Shown here in pieces: positions 46,982 to 56,154 of a stretch of 64,000 bases of DNA (the first letter of the stretch is position 1; each line of letters opens with the position of its first letter). The position numbers and the translations under genes are program-made. The stretch spans positions 23,559 to 87,558 of the forward strand of contig CAIOFF010000032.1 in NCBI GenBank assembly GCA_903857495.1. Reading direction: 5' to 3'. This DNA is from an uncultured Holophagaceae bacterium. GTDB taxonomy: Bacteria > Acidobacteriota > Holophagae > Holophagales > Holophagaceae. The notes under the pieces were generated by a model. It made no database searches and was not told where the DNA came from. It saw only the letters and a program-made list of their open reading frames with translations.

Positions 46982-49847
46982 GAAACCCTCCAGCGAGGAC
47001 CTGCGCCGCCGGGCCGAGGCCCGGGTGAACAGCTTGGCCCCCCCGAGCCTGGAGGATGGCTCTGTCCTGGGCGAGGCTGCGGCTCTCCAGGCGCTCCGGC
47101 AGGTGCACGAGCTGCGGGTCCATCAGCTCGAAGTGGAGATGCAGAACGAGGAGCTGCATCAGGTCCGGCAGGACCTGGAGCTGGCCCTGGCGGACTATAC
47201 GGAGCTCTACGACTTCGCCCCCGTGGGCTACCTCAGCCTCAACCGGGAGGGCAACATCACCCGGGCCAACCTGGAGGGCGGGCGCCTGCTGGGCGTGGAG
47301 CGGGCCCGGCTCATGACCCAACGCTTTGCGGACTTTCTCGCCGATTCGGACAAGCCCGCCTTTGCGGCCTACCTGGAGCAGGTCTTCCTGAGTGAGCCAC
47401 TGAAGCCCCTTGAGTGTCACGTGCCGAGGTCCGGCGCCCCGCCCCTCTGCGTGCTGATGGAGGCGGCACTCTCCGCCGATGGCCACCTGTGCCGCATCGT
47501 GCTGAACGACATCACCCGCATCCGGGAGGCCGAGGCCGGGCTGCAGGAGAGCCACGATCGGCTCGGCAAGCTCTCCGGGCGCCTGCCGGGCATGATCTAC
47601 CAGTATCGGCTCTTCCCGGATGGGCACTCCTGCTTCCCCTACTGCAGCGACGGCCTCAGGGCCCTGTTCGGCCTCGAACCCGAGGCCGTGCGTGAGGACG
47701 GCCGGTCGCTGTTTGCGGTGATCCACCCCGAGGACAACGCCGCCCTCATGGCTACGATCCACCAGTCGGCGCAGACCCTGGAGCCCTGGCACCGTGACTT
47801 TCGCGTGGAACTGCCTGAGACCGGCACCCGCTGGCTGTCCGGCGCGGCCCAGCCCGAGCCTCTGGCCGATGGCAGCATCCTGTGGCACGGCTATGCCACG
47901 GACATCACGGCGCGCCTGGAGGCCGAGCGGACTCTGGCGGCCCGTGAGCAGCAGGCCCGCCAGGAGCGGCGCCACCTGAGCGATGTGATCTGGGGCACCG
48001 ACGCGGGGACCTGGGAGTGGAACGTGCAGACCGGCGAGGCGGTCTTCAACGAGCGCTGGGCCGGGATGCTGGGTTATACCCTGGAGGAGCTGCAGCCAGC
48101 CAGCATCGCCACCTGGAACGGGCTGGCGCACTCCGAGGACCTGAAGCACTCGAATGAGCTGATCCAGCGGTGCTTCCGGGGCGAGGCGGAGGGCTACCAG
48201 TGCGACTGCCGGATGCGCCACAAGGATGGCCACTGGGTCTGGGTCCTGGACCGCGGGCGGGTAGTGGAGTGGACTCCCGAGGGCCAGCCCCTGCGGATGT
48301 CCGGGACGCACCTGGAGATCAGTGCGCGCAAGGCGGCGGAGCTGGCCCTGGCGGAGGCCCTCGCCTTCAACCAGCAGATCATCTCCTCGGCCCAGGAAGG
48401 CATCGTGGTCTACAACCGGGAGGGCCGCCTGGCCCTCTTCAATCCTTTCATGGAAGCCATGACGGGCCTGTCCGCCCCGGAGGTGCTGGGCAAGCGGCCG
48501 GGCGAGGCCTTCCCCTTCCTGGAGGGGCTCGGCGTGCCTGACGGCATCGGCCGGGCCCTGCTCGGCGAGCAGGTCCACCACCCGCCCGCGCCCTGGGCCT
48601 TGGCGGCCTCCGGGCGCTCGGGGTGGGTTTCCTCCACCCAGGCTCCCCTGCGGGGCGACCGGGGCGAGATCGTTGGCGTCATTGCGATGGTGACCGACGA
48701 GACCGAGCTGCACGGGGCCCAGGAAAAGGAGAAGCAGCTGGAGGCCAACCTCCAGCACGCCCAGAAGCTGGAGAGCCTGGGGAGCCTTGCCGGAGGGGTC
48801 GCCCACGACATGAACAACGTCCTAGCCGCCATCCAGGCGGTGTCTGAGACCCTCCACCTGACCCACAGCACTGACTCCGCGCTGCTCCGGTTCCTGGACA
48901 TCATCGACCGCGCCTCGGCCCGGGGCCGGGACCTGGTGAAGGGGCTCACGAACTTTGCGCGCAAGGACCTCCGGGAGCCCAAGCCGCTGGACCTGAACGC
49001 CCTGGTCCGCGAGGAGTCGGAGCTCCTGCGCCACACCACGCTGCAGAAGGTGGAGGTGGTCCTGGACCTGGAGGAGGGCCTGCCCTGGGTGCTCGGCGAG
49101 CCGGGCCCCCTCGCCAGCGCGCTCATGAACCTGTGCGTGAATGCCGTGGATGCCATGCCCACGGGCGGCATCCTCACCCTGCGCGCTCACCGCCTGCCCG
49201 GCGCCCAGGTGCAGCTGGTCGTGCAGGACACCGGCGTCGGCATGACGCCCCTGGTGCTGGGCCGCGCCACCGAGCCCTTCTTCACCACCAAACCCATGGG
49301 CAAGGGCACCGGGCTTGGGCTCGCCATGGTCTACGCCACCGTCAAGGCCCATGGCGGCACCCTGAGCCTGCAGAGCGAACCGGGCCAGGGGACGAAGGTC
49401 ACCCTCACGCTGCCCAGCTGTGCGGCGCCGGCCGCCTCCAGCGCCACTCTTCCGACCGGAGGGCCCCGAGCCGCGTCCATGGATATCCTGCTGGTGGATG
49501 ACGACGAGCTGATCCGGGCCTCCATTCCCGCCCTGGTGGAGTCCTTCGGCCACCATGTGATCGCTGCGGCCGGGGGCCAGGCGGCGCTGGACATGCTGGA
49601 CGCCGGCCTGGAGGTCCAGCTGGTGATCCTGGACCTGAACATGCCGGGCATGAACGGCCTCGAGACGTTGAAGGAACTTCGGCAGCGGCTGCCCAGGCTG
49701 CCCGTCCTCCTGGCCACGGGCTACCTCGATGCGGACACCAGTCGGGCGCTGCAGCAGGCGGGCCGGACCCTCAGCATCACCAAGCCCTACACCCTGGAGG
49801 AGCTGGACCAGAAGCTCCGGGAGATCATGCGGCTGGAAGGGCTGTGA
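46971..49847 (+). CDS. Cytosolic multi-PAS hybrid histidine kinase
   Basis: 958 residues without membrane helices. Four PAS-type domains occupy about residues 60-590 (the second includes GMIYQYRLFPDGHSCFPYC, the third WEWNVQTGEAVFN). Then HisKA with His612 in GGVAHDMNNVLAAIQA, HATPase_c (GKGTGLGLAMVYATV) and a receiver with Asp888 in VILDLNMPGMNGL. The ATG at 46971 lies inside the end of the CheB-CheR gene; an earlier in-frame ATG at 46926 is less likely. The N-terminus HQLEVEMQNEELHQVRQDLE is the linker often found after CheB-CheR fusions. The paralogous kinases are at 28020 and 34081. Confidence 0.9.
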   Translation: MKPEKPSSEDLRRRAEARVNSLAPPSLEDGSVLGEAAALQALRQVHELRVHQLEVEMQNEELHQVRQDLELALADYTELYDFAPVGYLSLNREGNITRANLEGGRLLGVERARLMTQRFADFLADSDKPAFAAYLEQVFLSEPLKPLECHVPRSGAPPLCVLMEAALSADGHLCRIVLNDITRIREAEAGLQESHDRLGKLSGRLPGMIYQYRLFPDGHSCFPYCSDGLRALFGLEPEAVREDGRSLFAVIHPEDNAALMATIHQSAQTLEPWHRDFRVELPETGTRWLSGAAQPEPLADGSILWHGYATDITARLEAERTLAAREQQARQERRHLSDVIWGTDAGTWEWNVQTGEAVFNERWAGMLGYTLEELQPASIATWNGLAHSEDLKHSNELIQRCFRGEAEGYQCDCRMRHKDGHWVWVLDRGRVVEWTPEGQPLRMSGTHLEISARKAAELALAEALAFNQQIISSAQEGIVVYNREGRLALFNPFMEAMTGLSAPEVLGKRPGEAFPFLEGLGVPDGIGRALLGEQVHHPPAPWALAASGRSGWVSSTQAPLRGDRGEIVGVIAMVTDETELHGAQEKEKQLEANLQHAQKLESLGSLAGGVAHDMNNVLAAIQAVSETLHLTHSTDSALLRFLDIIDRASARGRDLVKGLTNFARKDLREPKPLDLNALVREESELLRHTTLQKVEVVLDLEEGLPWVLGEPGPLASALMNLCVNAVDAMPTGGILTLRAHRLPGAQVQLVVQDTGVGMTPLVLGRATEPFFTTKPMGKGTGLGLAMVYATVKAHGGTLSLQSEPGQGTKVTLTLPSCAAPAASSATLPTGGPRAASMDILLVDDDELIRASIPALVESFGHHVIAAAGGQAALDMLDAGLEVQLVILDLNMPGMNGLETLKELRQRLPRLPVLLATGYLDADTSRALQQAGRTLSITKPYTLEELDQKLREIMRLEGL

Positions 49848-49875
49848 GCGCCGTCGCGGAAGTCGGGAGGCACCC

Positions 49876-50280
49876 ATGACCTCCCCGCCCCGCGTCACCT
49901 TCACCCAGGCCGCCAGGCTGCTGGACGTCGGTCCGCGGTCCCGACGCCATGCGGCCATCGTCCTGGAGCGCGGCATCCCGGAGCTCGCCCACCTGGTCCT
50001 GGCCGGTGAGGTGCGGGTCTTCCATGCCTCGGTCGTGACGCAGCTCCCGGCGAGCCTCCAGCGGCGCGCTGTCCAGGCAGGCCCGGCCACCCTCAAGGCC
50101 TTGGCCGCCGAACTCCAGAGGGCCGCCCCGGTGCCGCTGCTTGCCTGGGATAAAGCCATCCTGGACGCGGCGGCGCTCAAATTCTCATCGGGCCAGGAGG
50201 GTCCGACAGGATTCTTGGACCTCTTCACGTCGCTCCGGAGAACCGTTGCGGCCTCTACGGCTCTGGCATCGAAAGCCTAG
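49876..50280 (+). CDS. ParB-HTH-like small protein of unknown role (copy 2)
   Basis: 134 residues, a full-length paralogue of the protein at 33374-33787 (QAARLLDVGPRSRRHAAIVL, LPASLQRRAVQAGPATLKAL, and a LAWDKAILDAAALKFS segment in both). It begins 28 bases after the hybrid kinase stops, with GGGAGG 5 bases before the ATG, so it is almost certainly cotranscribed with the CheB-CheR fusion and kinase. The N-terminal half looks like a ParB/phage-type HTH; there is no receiver, so if it is the output of the kinase it must be controlled by contact rather than by a canonical Asp. Confidence 0.78.
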   Translation: MTSPPRVTFTQAARLLDVGPRSRRHAAIVLERGIPELAHLVLAGEVRVFHASVVTQLPASLQRRAVQAGPATLKALAAELQRAAPVPLLAWDKAILDAAALKFSSGQEGPTGFLDLFTSLRRTVAASTALASKA

Positions 50281-50292
50281 CGAGCGCCGCCC

Positions 50293-50640
50293 GGGTCCCG
50301 ATGACGAACGCGCGGCCACGCGCTTGGGGGTGGCGGAATGACGAAGGCCGCCTGGCTCGGGCCTCTGGCCCTCGGGGCTGCGCCCCCGCCATCGGCTGCG
50401 CCGCTGCGGCCCTATCCTCCCTGCGCCTGCGGCTGCGGTCGGATGGTGTCGGCGGCCTTCTTGCGTCGGTGGCATAACCTCCTCGCCGGGTCCCGACTGC
50501 GAACGCGCGGCCACGCGCTTGGGGGTGGCAGAACGACGAAGGCCGCCTGGCTCGGGCCTCTGGCCTTCGGGGCTGCGCCCCCCTCGCGCTTGGGGCGCGA
50601 CGGTCCTATCCTCCCTCCGCCCCGATACGGTCGGATGGTG
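50293..50640. repeat. Tandem direct repeat, about 155 bases per unit
   Basis: Two copies: about 50293-50449 and 50488-50640. Shared blocks include GAACGCGCGGCCACGCGCTT, ACGAAGGCCGCCTGGCTCGG, CTATCCTCCCT and GGTCGGATGGTG. A third partial echo (ACGACGAAGGCCGCCTTGCG, from about 50669) runs into the terminator of the HU gene. No coding sequence is supported in the 436-base gap 50281-50716. Confidence 0.75.
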
Positions 50641-50672
50641 CACGGCCGCAAGGTCGTCTTCTCCTTAACGAC

Positions 50673-50696
50673 GAAGGCCGCCTTGCGGCGGCCTTC
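50673..50696 (-). terminator. Terminator-like hairpin of the HU gene
   Basis: GAAGGCCGCC (50673-50682) pairs perfectly with GGCGGCCTTC (50687-50696) around TTGC. On the minus strand it lies 21 bases beyond the HU stop and is followed by GTCGTT, a weak T-rich tail. Confidence 0.65.
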
Positions 50697-50716
50697 TGCG
50701 GCGTTCTCTGCCGGTC

Positions 50717-51016
50717 TTACATCTGATCCTTGAGGCCCTTCGCGGTCTTGAAGACGACCTTGCGGCCGGCGGGGATCTTGATGCTCTCGCCGGTCTTGGG
50801 GTTGCGGCCCATCTTCTCTTTGGTGGCGCGCACTTCGAAGGTGCCGAGACCGAAGAGGTTGACGCGGTTGCCGGCGAGGAGGGTCTCGACGATGTGGTCG
50901 CGGACGCCGTCCAGGATGGACTTGGAGCGGGCCTTGGACAGGTCCTGGGCTTCCGCGAGGTTGGCAGCGAGCTCGGCGATGCCGAGGGTATCGGGCTTGG
51001 CGGTGGACTTCGGCAT
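50717..51016 (-). CDS. hup: HU-family DNA-binding protein
   Basis: 99 residues. It bends and compacts DNA as a dimer. The family signature is NLFGLGTFEVRATKEKMGRN, with the basic arm tip (GRNPKTGESIKI) and C-terminal VVFKTAKGLKD. A slightly longer N-terminus (MPKSTAKPDTLG) precedes the first helix. It lies 110 bases downstream of rplI on the same strand and may share its transcript. Confidence 0.95.
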   Translation of the reverse strand: MPKSTAKPDTLGIAELAANLAEAQDLSKARSKSILDGVRDHIVETLLAGNRVNLFGLGTFEVRATKEKMGRNPKTGESIKIPAGRKVVFKTAKGLKDQM

Positions 51017-51126
51017 GGAGGTACTCCTTGGTGATGGGGTGGACGGGATCCGCGATCACACGGGAATCCCGGCGGGGCCGGCTGACCTTGCGGGGCCGGC
51101 CCTGAGGGAATGGGGTGAGACCGCGC

Positions 51127-51576
51127 CTACTCGGCGGCGGCGGCGGTGACTTCGAGGGTGACCTTGGCGTGCACGCCGCTGTAGAGGCGGACGTCCACGA
51201 TGTAGGTGCCGGCATCCTTGATGTGGGGCACGGTGATGTCGCGGCGGTCGAGGGTGAAGCCCTTGCCCTTGAACAGCTCGGCCACATCGGCGTTGGTGAC
51301 GGAACCGAAGAGGTGGCCCTGCTCGCCGGCCTTCTTGGCGACGGCCAGGCTCACGGCCTCGAGCTTCTCGGCCAGGCTCTTGGCATCAGCCAGTTCCTTG
51401 GCGCGGACCTTCTCGGCGCGGACCTTCTCGAGCTCGATCTGGCGCTTGTTGCCGGCGGTGACGGGCAGAGCCATCTTGCGGGGCAGCAGGAAGTTGCGGG
51501 CGTAGCCGTCCTTGACGTTGACCACGTCGCCGCGGGCGCCGAGGTGGGTCACGTTCTCGATCAGCAGGATTTCCAT
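51127..51576 (-). CDS. rplI: 50S ribosomal protein L9
   Basis: 149 residues. The N-terminal RNA-binding domain is diagnostic (MEILLIENVTHLGARGDVV then VKDGYARNFLLPRKMA). The long connecting helix (residues about 45-80) and the C-terminal domain (GHLFGSVTNADVAELF) are complete. The usual partners rpsF and rpsR are not adjacent in this window; the gene upstream on this strand side is a divergent PilZ gene. Confidence 0.97.
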   Translation of the reverse strand: MEILLIENVTHLGARGDVVNVKDGYARNFLLPRKMALPVTAGNKRQIELEKVRAEKVRAKELADAKSLAEKLEAVSLAVAKKAGEQGHLFGSVTNADVAELFKGKGFTLDRRDITVPHIKDAGTYIVDVRLYSGVHAKVTLEVTAAAAE

Positions 51577-51783
51577 GGGGACTCCAGGAAGGGATGGGTT
51601 GGTTGCGGCCAGCGCCTCTTGCTCGCGTTGTCCCCGCTTGGGTGAGACGGCGTCATGCGCCGTCAGGGCCGGATCCCTGGGGGTCCGCCCTGTCCCCCGG
51701 TGGGTTCAGGCCGATCAGAAAATCCAGTGTAGCGAAGGATCCGCCGATACAAAAGCGTGGATTTCCCCCCGCCCGGAGCCTGG

Positions 51784-52176
51784 ATGAGCAGCTACGCCGA
51801 TCGCCGTGATGCCCGCCGGGTCATCGTGGGTCCCGAGTTCGGGATCTCCTTCACCCTCAAGGGCCACGCCTACCGCGAGGTCCGGATCACCAACCTCAGC
51901 CCCGGGGGCTGTTTCGCCATGGTGGGCGTCCGGGACGCGGGCCTGTTCAGCCGGGGGGCCACCCTCGAGGTCCTGACCCTGGACCACCCGGAGCTGCCCA
52001 AGCAGCCCTTTACCGCCACGGTGAGCTTCGTCCTGGGCCACCGACCCGGGGGCACCACCATGGACATGGTGGGCGTGGGCATCCAGTTCCTCTGCATGGA
52101 GGACGCGGCCCGGGAGGCGCTGGACACCTGGATTGACGCGGCCCTGGCTTCGGGGTCGAAGTCCCGGCTGGGCTAA
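51784..52176 (+). CDS. PilZ-domain protein (copy 2)
   Basis: 130 residues, paralogous to the protein at 39120-39518 along its length. PilZ motifs are RRDARR and NLSPGGCF, with VGVGIQFLCMED near the C-terminus. The ATG at 51784 has GGAG 5 bases upstream. It is probably a c-di-GMP receptor. Its stop overlaps by four bases the stop of the convergent DegT gene. Confidence 0.85.
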   Translation: MSSYADRRDARRVIVGPEFGISFTLKGHAYREVRITNLSPGGCFAMVGVRDAGLFSRGATLEVLTLDHPELPKQPFTATVSFVLGHRPGGTTMDMVGVGIQFLCMEDAAREALDTWIDAALASGSKSRLG

Positions 52177-53300
52177 GACTTCCCGAAGAACCCGAGGATC
52201 GCCGAGGCGACCTCTTCGCGCATGGCGGCGGTCATCTCGGGGTAGACCGGGAGGCTCAGCACTTCCTTGGCGGCCAGCTCGGACTCCGGCAGCTGCCCGG
52301 CGCGGTAGCCCAGGTCCTGGAAGCAGGGCTGCTCGTGGAGGCAGATGGGGTAGTAGATGGCGCAGCCGATGCCCCGCTCGCGCAGGTGGGCCTGCAGGGC
52401 GTCGCGCCGCCCGCCCTTCACGCGGATGGTGAACTGGTTGTAGATGTGGCGGCCGTTCGGCACCACCTCGAGGGGCAGCGCCACCTCGTCGGCGCCCAGG
52501 GCGGCCATGCGCCGCAGGTACCAGGCGGCGTGCCCGCGGCGGCCTTCGTGCCAGCCGTCCAGCATGGGCAGCTTGGCGCGCAGCACCAGGGCCTGGAACT
52601 CGTCCATGCGCCCGTTCATGCCCACCTCGTGGTGCATGTAGACCGGCTCCATGCCGTGGACGCGGATGCGGCGCACCCGGGCGGCCAGGGCGGCGTCATC
52701 GCGGATGGCGGTCAGGCCGGCGTCGCCGAAGGCGCCGAGGTTCTTGGTGGGGTAGAAGCTGTAGGCGGTCATGTCCCCGAACTCGCCCGCGGACTTGCCC
52801 CAGCCCTTGGCGCCCAGGCTCTGGCAGGCGTCCTCCAGCACCGGGATGCCGTGCTTGGCGGCCACGGCCATGATGCCCGGCATGTCCGCCAGCTGACCGA
52901 AGAGGTGCACGGGCATGATGGCCCTGGTGCGGGGGGTGATGGCGGCCTCCACCAGGGCGCCGGTGGCGTTGAAGGTGGCCGGGTCCAGGTCGATGAAGAC
53001 GGGCTTCGCGCCCAGGCGCGAGACCACGCCGGCGGAGGCGAAGAAGGTGAAGCTGGGCACGATGACCTCGTCCCCGTGGCCGATGCCCAGGCCCATGAGG
53101 GCCGCCAGCAGGGCGTCGGTGCCGCTGGACATGCCGACCGCATGGGCGGCGCCGGCGTAGGCGCAGATCTCGGCCTCGAGGCCCTTGACGTTCTCGCCCA
53201 GGATGAAGGCCGAGCGGTCGATCAGCCCCGAGAGGCCCTCCAGCACCTGCGCCTTGATGGCGGCGTTCTGGGGTGCGAGCTCAAGCATCGGGACAGGCAT
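52173..53300 (-). CDS. DegT/DnrJ/EryC1/StrS sugar aminotransferase
   Basis: 375 residues. A PLP enzyme that aminates a keto sugar nucleotide for surface polysaccharide or glycan synthesis. Seen: VGMSSGTDALLAALMGLGIG, DEVIVPSFTFFASAGVV, EDACQSLGAKGWGKSAGEFG and the PLP lysine in AYSFYPTKNLGAFGDAG. The C-terminus has YNQFTIRVKGGRRDAL and ICLHEQPCF. No other sugar-nucleotide gene is adjacent, so the exact substrate is open. The start at 53300 has GGAGG upstream. Confidence 0.92.
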   Translation of the reverse strand: MPVPMLELAPQNAAIKAQVLEGLSGLIDRSAFILGENVKGLEAEICAYAGAAHAVGMSSGTDALLAALMGLGIGHGDEVIVPSFTFFASAGVVSRLGAKPVFIDLDPATFNATGALVEAAITPRTRAIMPVHLFGQLADMPGIMAVAAKHGIPVLEDACQSLGAKGWGKSAGEFGDMTAYSFYPTKNLGAFGDAGLTAIRDDAALAARVRRIRVHGMEPVYMHHEVGMNGRMDEFQALVLRAKLPMLDGWHEGRRGHAAWYLRRMAALGADEVALPLEVVPNGRHIYNQFTIRVKGGRRDALQAHLRERGIGCAIYYPICLHEQPCFQDLGYRAGQLPESELAAKEVLSLPVYPEMTAAMREEVASAILGFFGKS

Positions 53301-53390
53301 GGGGCCTCCATTTCACGCGGGCCAGTATGGCACCGGCTTCAGCCCGATTCCGTCACATCGGAAGGGCGGGTGAAGAAAGAATAAGTTTCG

Positions 53391-53454
53391 CCACCAAGAC
53401 ACCAAGGCACCAAGAACTGCCTTTGCTTTTCTTGGTGTCTTGGTGTCTTGGTGG
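53391..53454. repeat. Short palindromic repeat element (ACACCAAGG type), cargo-less form
   Basis: CCACCAAGACACCAAGGCAC then CAAGAA (53391-53416) is matched by its inverted form TTCTTGGTGTCTTGGTGTCT then TGGTGG (53429-53454), with 25 of 26 positions pairing around a 12-base loop. It ends 8 bases from the lysS stop codon and could terminate lysS. The same repeat bounds the GxxExxY gene at 60.2-60.6 kb. Confidence 0.85.
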
Positions 53455-53462
53455 TTCTCAGT

Positions 53463-54977
53463 TCACTCAGCGGGTTCAGCCGCCTCGCTGGGCTTGGTGG
53501 GGCGCATGAGGGGGAAGAGGATGACGTCGCGGATGCTCTGGCTGTTGGTGAGCAGCATGACCATGCGGTCGATGCCGATGCCCTCGCCGCCGGTGGGCGG
53601 GAAGCCGTGCTCCAGGCTGGTGATGAAGTCCTGGTCCAGCAGCATGGCCTCGTCGTTGCCGGCCTCGCGTTCGTCCATCTGGGCCTGGAAGCGGGCCATC
53701 TGGTCCACGGGGTCGTTCAGCTCCGAGTAGGCGTTGGCCAGCTCCATGCCGCCGATGAAGAGCTCAAAGCGGTCCACGAAGGCCTCGTCGCCCTCCAGGG
53801 TCTTGGTGAGGGGCGACAGCTCCAGCGGGTAGTCCGTGATGAAGGTGGGCTGGATGAGCTGCTTCTCGGCGTAGTGCTCGAAGAGATCCCCCAGCAGCAT
53901 GCCGGCGGACTTGGTGGCCGCGTCCTCGATGTGGACGGCCTGGGCCAGGGTGCGGATGCTCTCGGTGTCCTCGAGGAGGAGCCGCTCGATGTCCCCATAC
54001 TCGGCGATGGCGTCCTTCATGGTGAGGCGGCGGAAGGGCGCCGCGTAGGAGATGACCTGCTCGCCCCAGGGCAGCTGCTCGGAGCCCATGACCTCGCGGG
54101 CCACGCTGCTCAGCAGGTTCTCCGTGAGGGCCATCATGTCCCGCAGGTCGCTGCCGGCCTCGTACATCTCCATCATGGTGAACTCGGGGTTGTGGCGGAC
54201 GCTGAGTCCCTCATTGCGGAAGTTCCGGTTGATCTCGAAGACCTTCTCGAAGCCGCCGACGATGAGGCGCTTCAGGTACAGCTCCGGCGCGATGCGGAGG
54301 TACAGGTCCATGTCCAGGGCGTTGTGGTGCGTGATGAAGGGCCGGGCCGTGGCGCCGCCGGGGATGGGCTGCATCATGGGCGTCTCGACCTCCAGGTAGC
54401 CCTGGTCCTCCATGTAGCGCCGCACGGCGCTGACGATGCGGGAGCGGGTCTGGAAGGTCTTGAGCACGTCCCCGTTGGAGATCAGGTCCAGGTAGCGCTG
54501 GCGGTAGCGCTGCTCCTTGTCCTGCAGGCCGTGCCACTTCTCGGGCAGGGGCAGCAGGGCCTTGCTGAGGAAGCGGACCTCCTTCACCCGGACGCTGAGC
54601 TCGCCGGTCTTGGTGCGCATGAGGGGGCCAGTGACCTGGATGAAGTCGCCCATGTCCAGGAGCTTGAGGAGGTCCCAGCCGGGCTCGGCCAGGTCGTTCA
54701 TGCGGAAGAAGGCCTGCAGCTTCTCGCCGTTCTCGGTGAGGTGCGCGAAGACGCTCTTGCCCATCTCGCGGATGGTGAGGACCCGGCCCATGACGGAGAC
54801 GGTCAGGCCAAGGCCCTCCAGCTGCTCGTTGGTCCAGGTTTCGGCGTCGGCATAGGTCGCCGCCAGTCCGGCGATGCCGTGGGTGCGGTGGGCCTTGCGC
54901 GGCCAGGCCTCCAGCCCGAGGGCCTTGAGCTTCTCGAGCTTCTCAAGGCGCACATCACGATACTGGTTGGGCTGCAT
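53463..54977 (-). CDS. lysS: Lysyl-tRNA synthetase, class II
   Basis: 504 residues. An N-terminal OB-fold anticodon-binding domain (VMGRVLTIREMGKSVFAHL) precedes the class II catalytic core: motif 1 around YLEVETPMMQPIPGGATARP, motif 2 EINRNFRNEGLSVRHNPEFT, motif 3 GEGIGIDRMVMLLTNSQSIR. Complete and of normal length. The stop abuts a short repeat element. Confidence 0.97.
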   Translation of the reverse strand: MQPNQYRDVRLEKLEKLKALGLEAWPRKAHRTHGIAGLAATYADAETWTNEQLEGLGLTVSVMGRVLTIREMGKSVFAHLTENGEKLQAFFRMNDLAEPGWDLLKLLDMGDFIQVTGPLMRTKTGELSVRVKEVRFLSKALLPLPEKWHGLQDKEQRYRQRYLDLISNGDVLKTFQTRSRIVSAVRRYMEDQGYLEVETPMMQPIPGGATARPFITHHNALDMDLYLRIAPELYLKRLIVGGFEKVFEINRNFRNEGLSVRHNPEFTMMEMYEAGSDLRDMMALTENLLSSVAREVMGSEQLPWGEQVISYAAPFRRLTMKDAIAEYGDIERLLLEDTESIRTLAQAVHIEDAATKSAGMLLGDLFEHYAEKQLIQPTFITDYPLELSPLTKTLEGDEAFVDRFELFIGGMELANAYSELNDPVDQMARFQAQMDEREAGNDEAMLLDQDFITSLEHGFPPTGGEGIGIDRMVMLLTNSQSIRDVILFPLMRPTKPSEAAEPAE

Positions 54978-55014
54978 GGGGACTCCGGCGCGAATCCTCT
55001 AGTTTACAGCCTGC

Positions 55015-55980
55015 TCAGCGATCCCTGAAGGTATAGGCCACGAAGGCGCTGATGTCCGGGGCCACGAAGGTGCCGGCCTCTTCGCTGAAGCCGAAGCGCC
55101 AGCGGGGGAGGCGGGTGTGGCGGAAGGTCCAGTGCTGCTGCCAGCCGGGGCGGTCCAGGCGGGAGAGGCCCACGCGGTAGGGGCTGCCGGCGTAGGCCAG
55201 GCTGACCTCACCCCCCAGGCCCGACAGGAGGCCGGTGCCCTCGCCCTGGTAGCCCAGGGTGGCCCAGGTCCGGCTGAAGGAGGTCTTGTCCATGACCAGC
55301 CGCAGCGGGCTGCCCTTTGGCAGGCCCAGCACCACCCGCTCGGCCTGGCCGAAGAGGCGCCAGCGGCCGTAGCGCCGCCACAGGGCCACGCCCACCATGC
55401 CATCGGTGCTGCCGCTGCCCGAGAAGTCCGCCTGCTTGCCCGTGGGCAGCTGGACGGAGCCGCCGAAGCGCCCGCCGGACTCGACCGTGCCGAAGGGCTG
55501 GACCCAGGCGACGTCGAGATCCAGCAGCGCCACGCCAGGGCGGGACAGGTCGCCGATCACGCGGCCATCCCGCTCCAGGTGATAGGCCAGGCGGCCCTTC
55601 GGGGCATCCTCGCGGCCCCCCTGGGGCAGGTTGAACAGCTTGTGCCAGTTCCACAGAAGCTGGTCCTCGATGCCGCCGGAGCGGGAGACCACCCGGGCCC
55701 GGACGTTGATCCGGCTGGCGCCGGTCTTGAAGGCCCAGTCCCCCGTGAGCTGCCACTCCTCGCCGTCCAGGCGGGCCCAGGTCCGGCCATCGGAGCTGCG
55801 CTCCAGGTCTGGCCGCAGCATCTGGCTGGAGGTCTCGATGGCCAGCTCCTTGACGCCTTCGGGCAGGGGCTCCGGGAAGCCGGCGAACCAGGCCACCCGG
55901 TTGGGCCGGGGGGTCTCCTGGGCCTGTAACCCGAGGGCGATGATTGCCGTTCCCAACACCCACAGTTTGACGCAGGTCAC
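55015..55980 (-). CDS. DUF3187-like outer-membrane beta-barrel protein
   Basis: 321 residues from a GTG at 55980 (GAGGAG 5 bases upstream) with a signal peptide (LWVLGTAIIALGLQAQ). The mature part alternates as a beta-barrel and ends in a typical outer-membrane C-terminal strand (DISAFVAYTFRDR). The segment SGGIEDQLLWNWHKLFNLPQ followed by GGRED fits the DUF3187 pattern. The function of that family is unknown. It lies 37 bases upstream of lysS on the same strand and is divergent from gltA. Confidence 0.7.
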   Translation of the reverse strand: MTCVKLWVLGTAIIALGLQAQETPRPNRVAWFAGFPEPLPEGVKELAIETSSQMLRPDLERSSDGRTWARLDGEEWQLTGDWAFKTGASRINVRARVVSRSGGIEDQLLWNWHKLFNLPQGGREDAPKGRLAYHLERDGRVIGDLSRPGVALLDLDVAWVQPFGTVESGGRFGGSVQLPTGKQADFSGSGSTDGMVGVALWRRYGRWRLFGQAERVVLGLPKGSPLRLVMDKTSFSRTWATLGYQGEGTGLLSGLGGEVSLAYAGSPYRVGLSRLDRPGWQQHWTFRHTRLPRWRFGFSEEAGTFVAPDISAFVAYTFRDR

Positions 55981-56154
55981 GATGCCTCCTCGGTGCTCCC
56001 GTCCTATTCTGCTTGCACGACGGCCTTTGTCGGTATTGATTCCACAACGGTCATTAAAGAATTCTAGTTGCGCCATAGACGATACCCGTATGATGATCCG
56101 ACCCCGATCCTTCCACGCTCCACCCCTCAACGCTTCAATCTCATGGAGTTCGCC

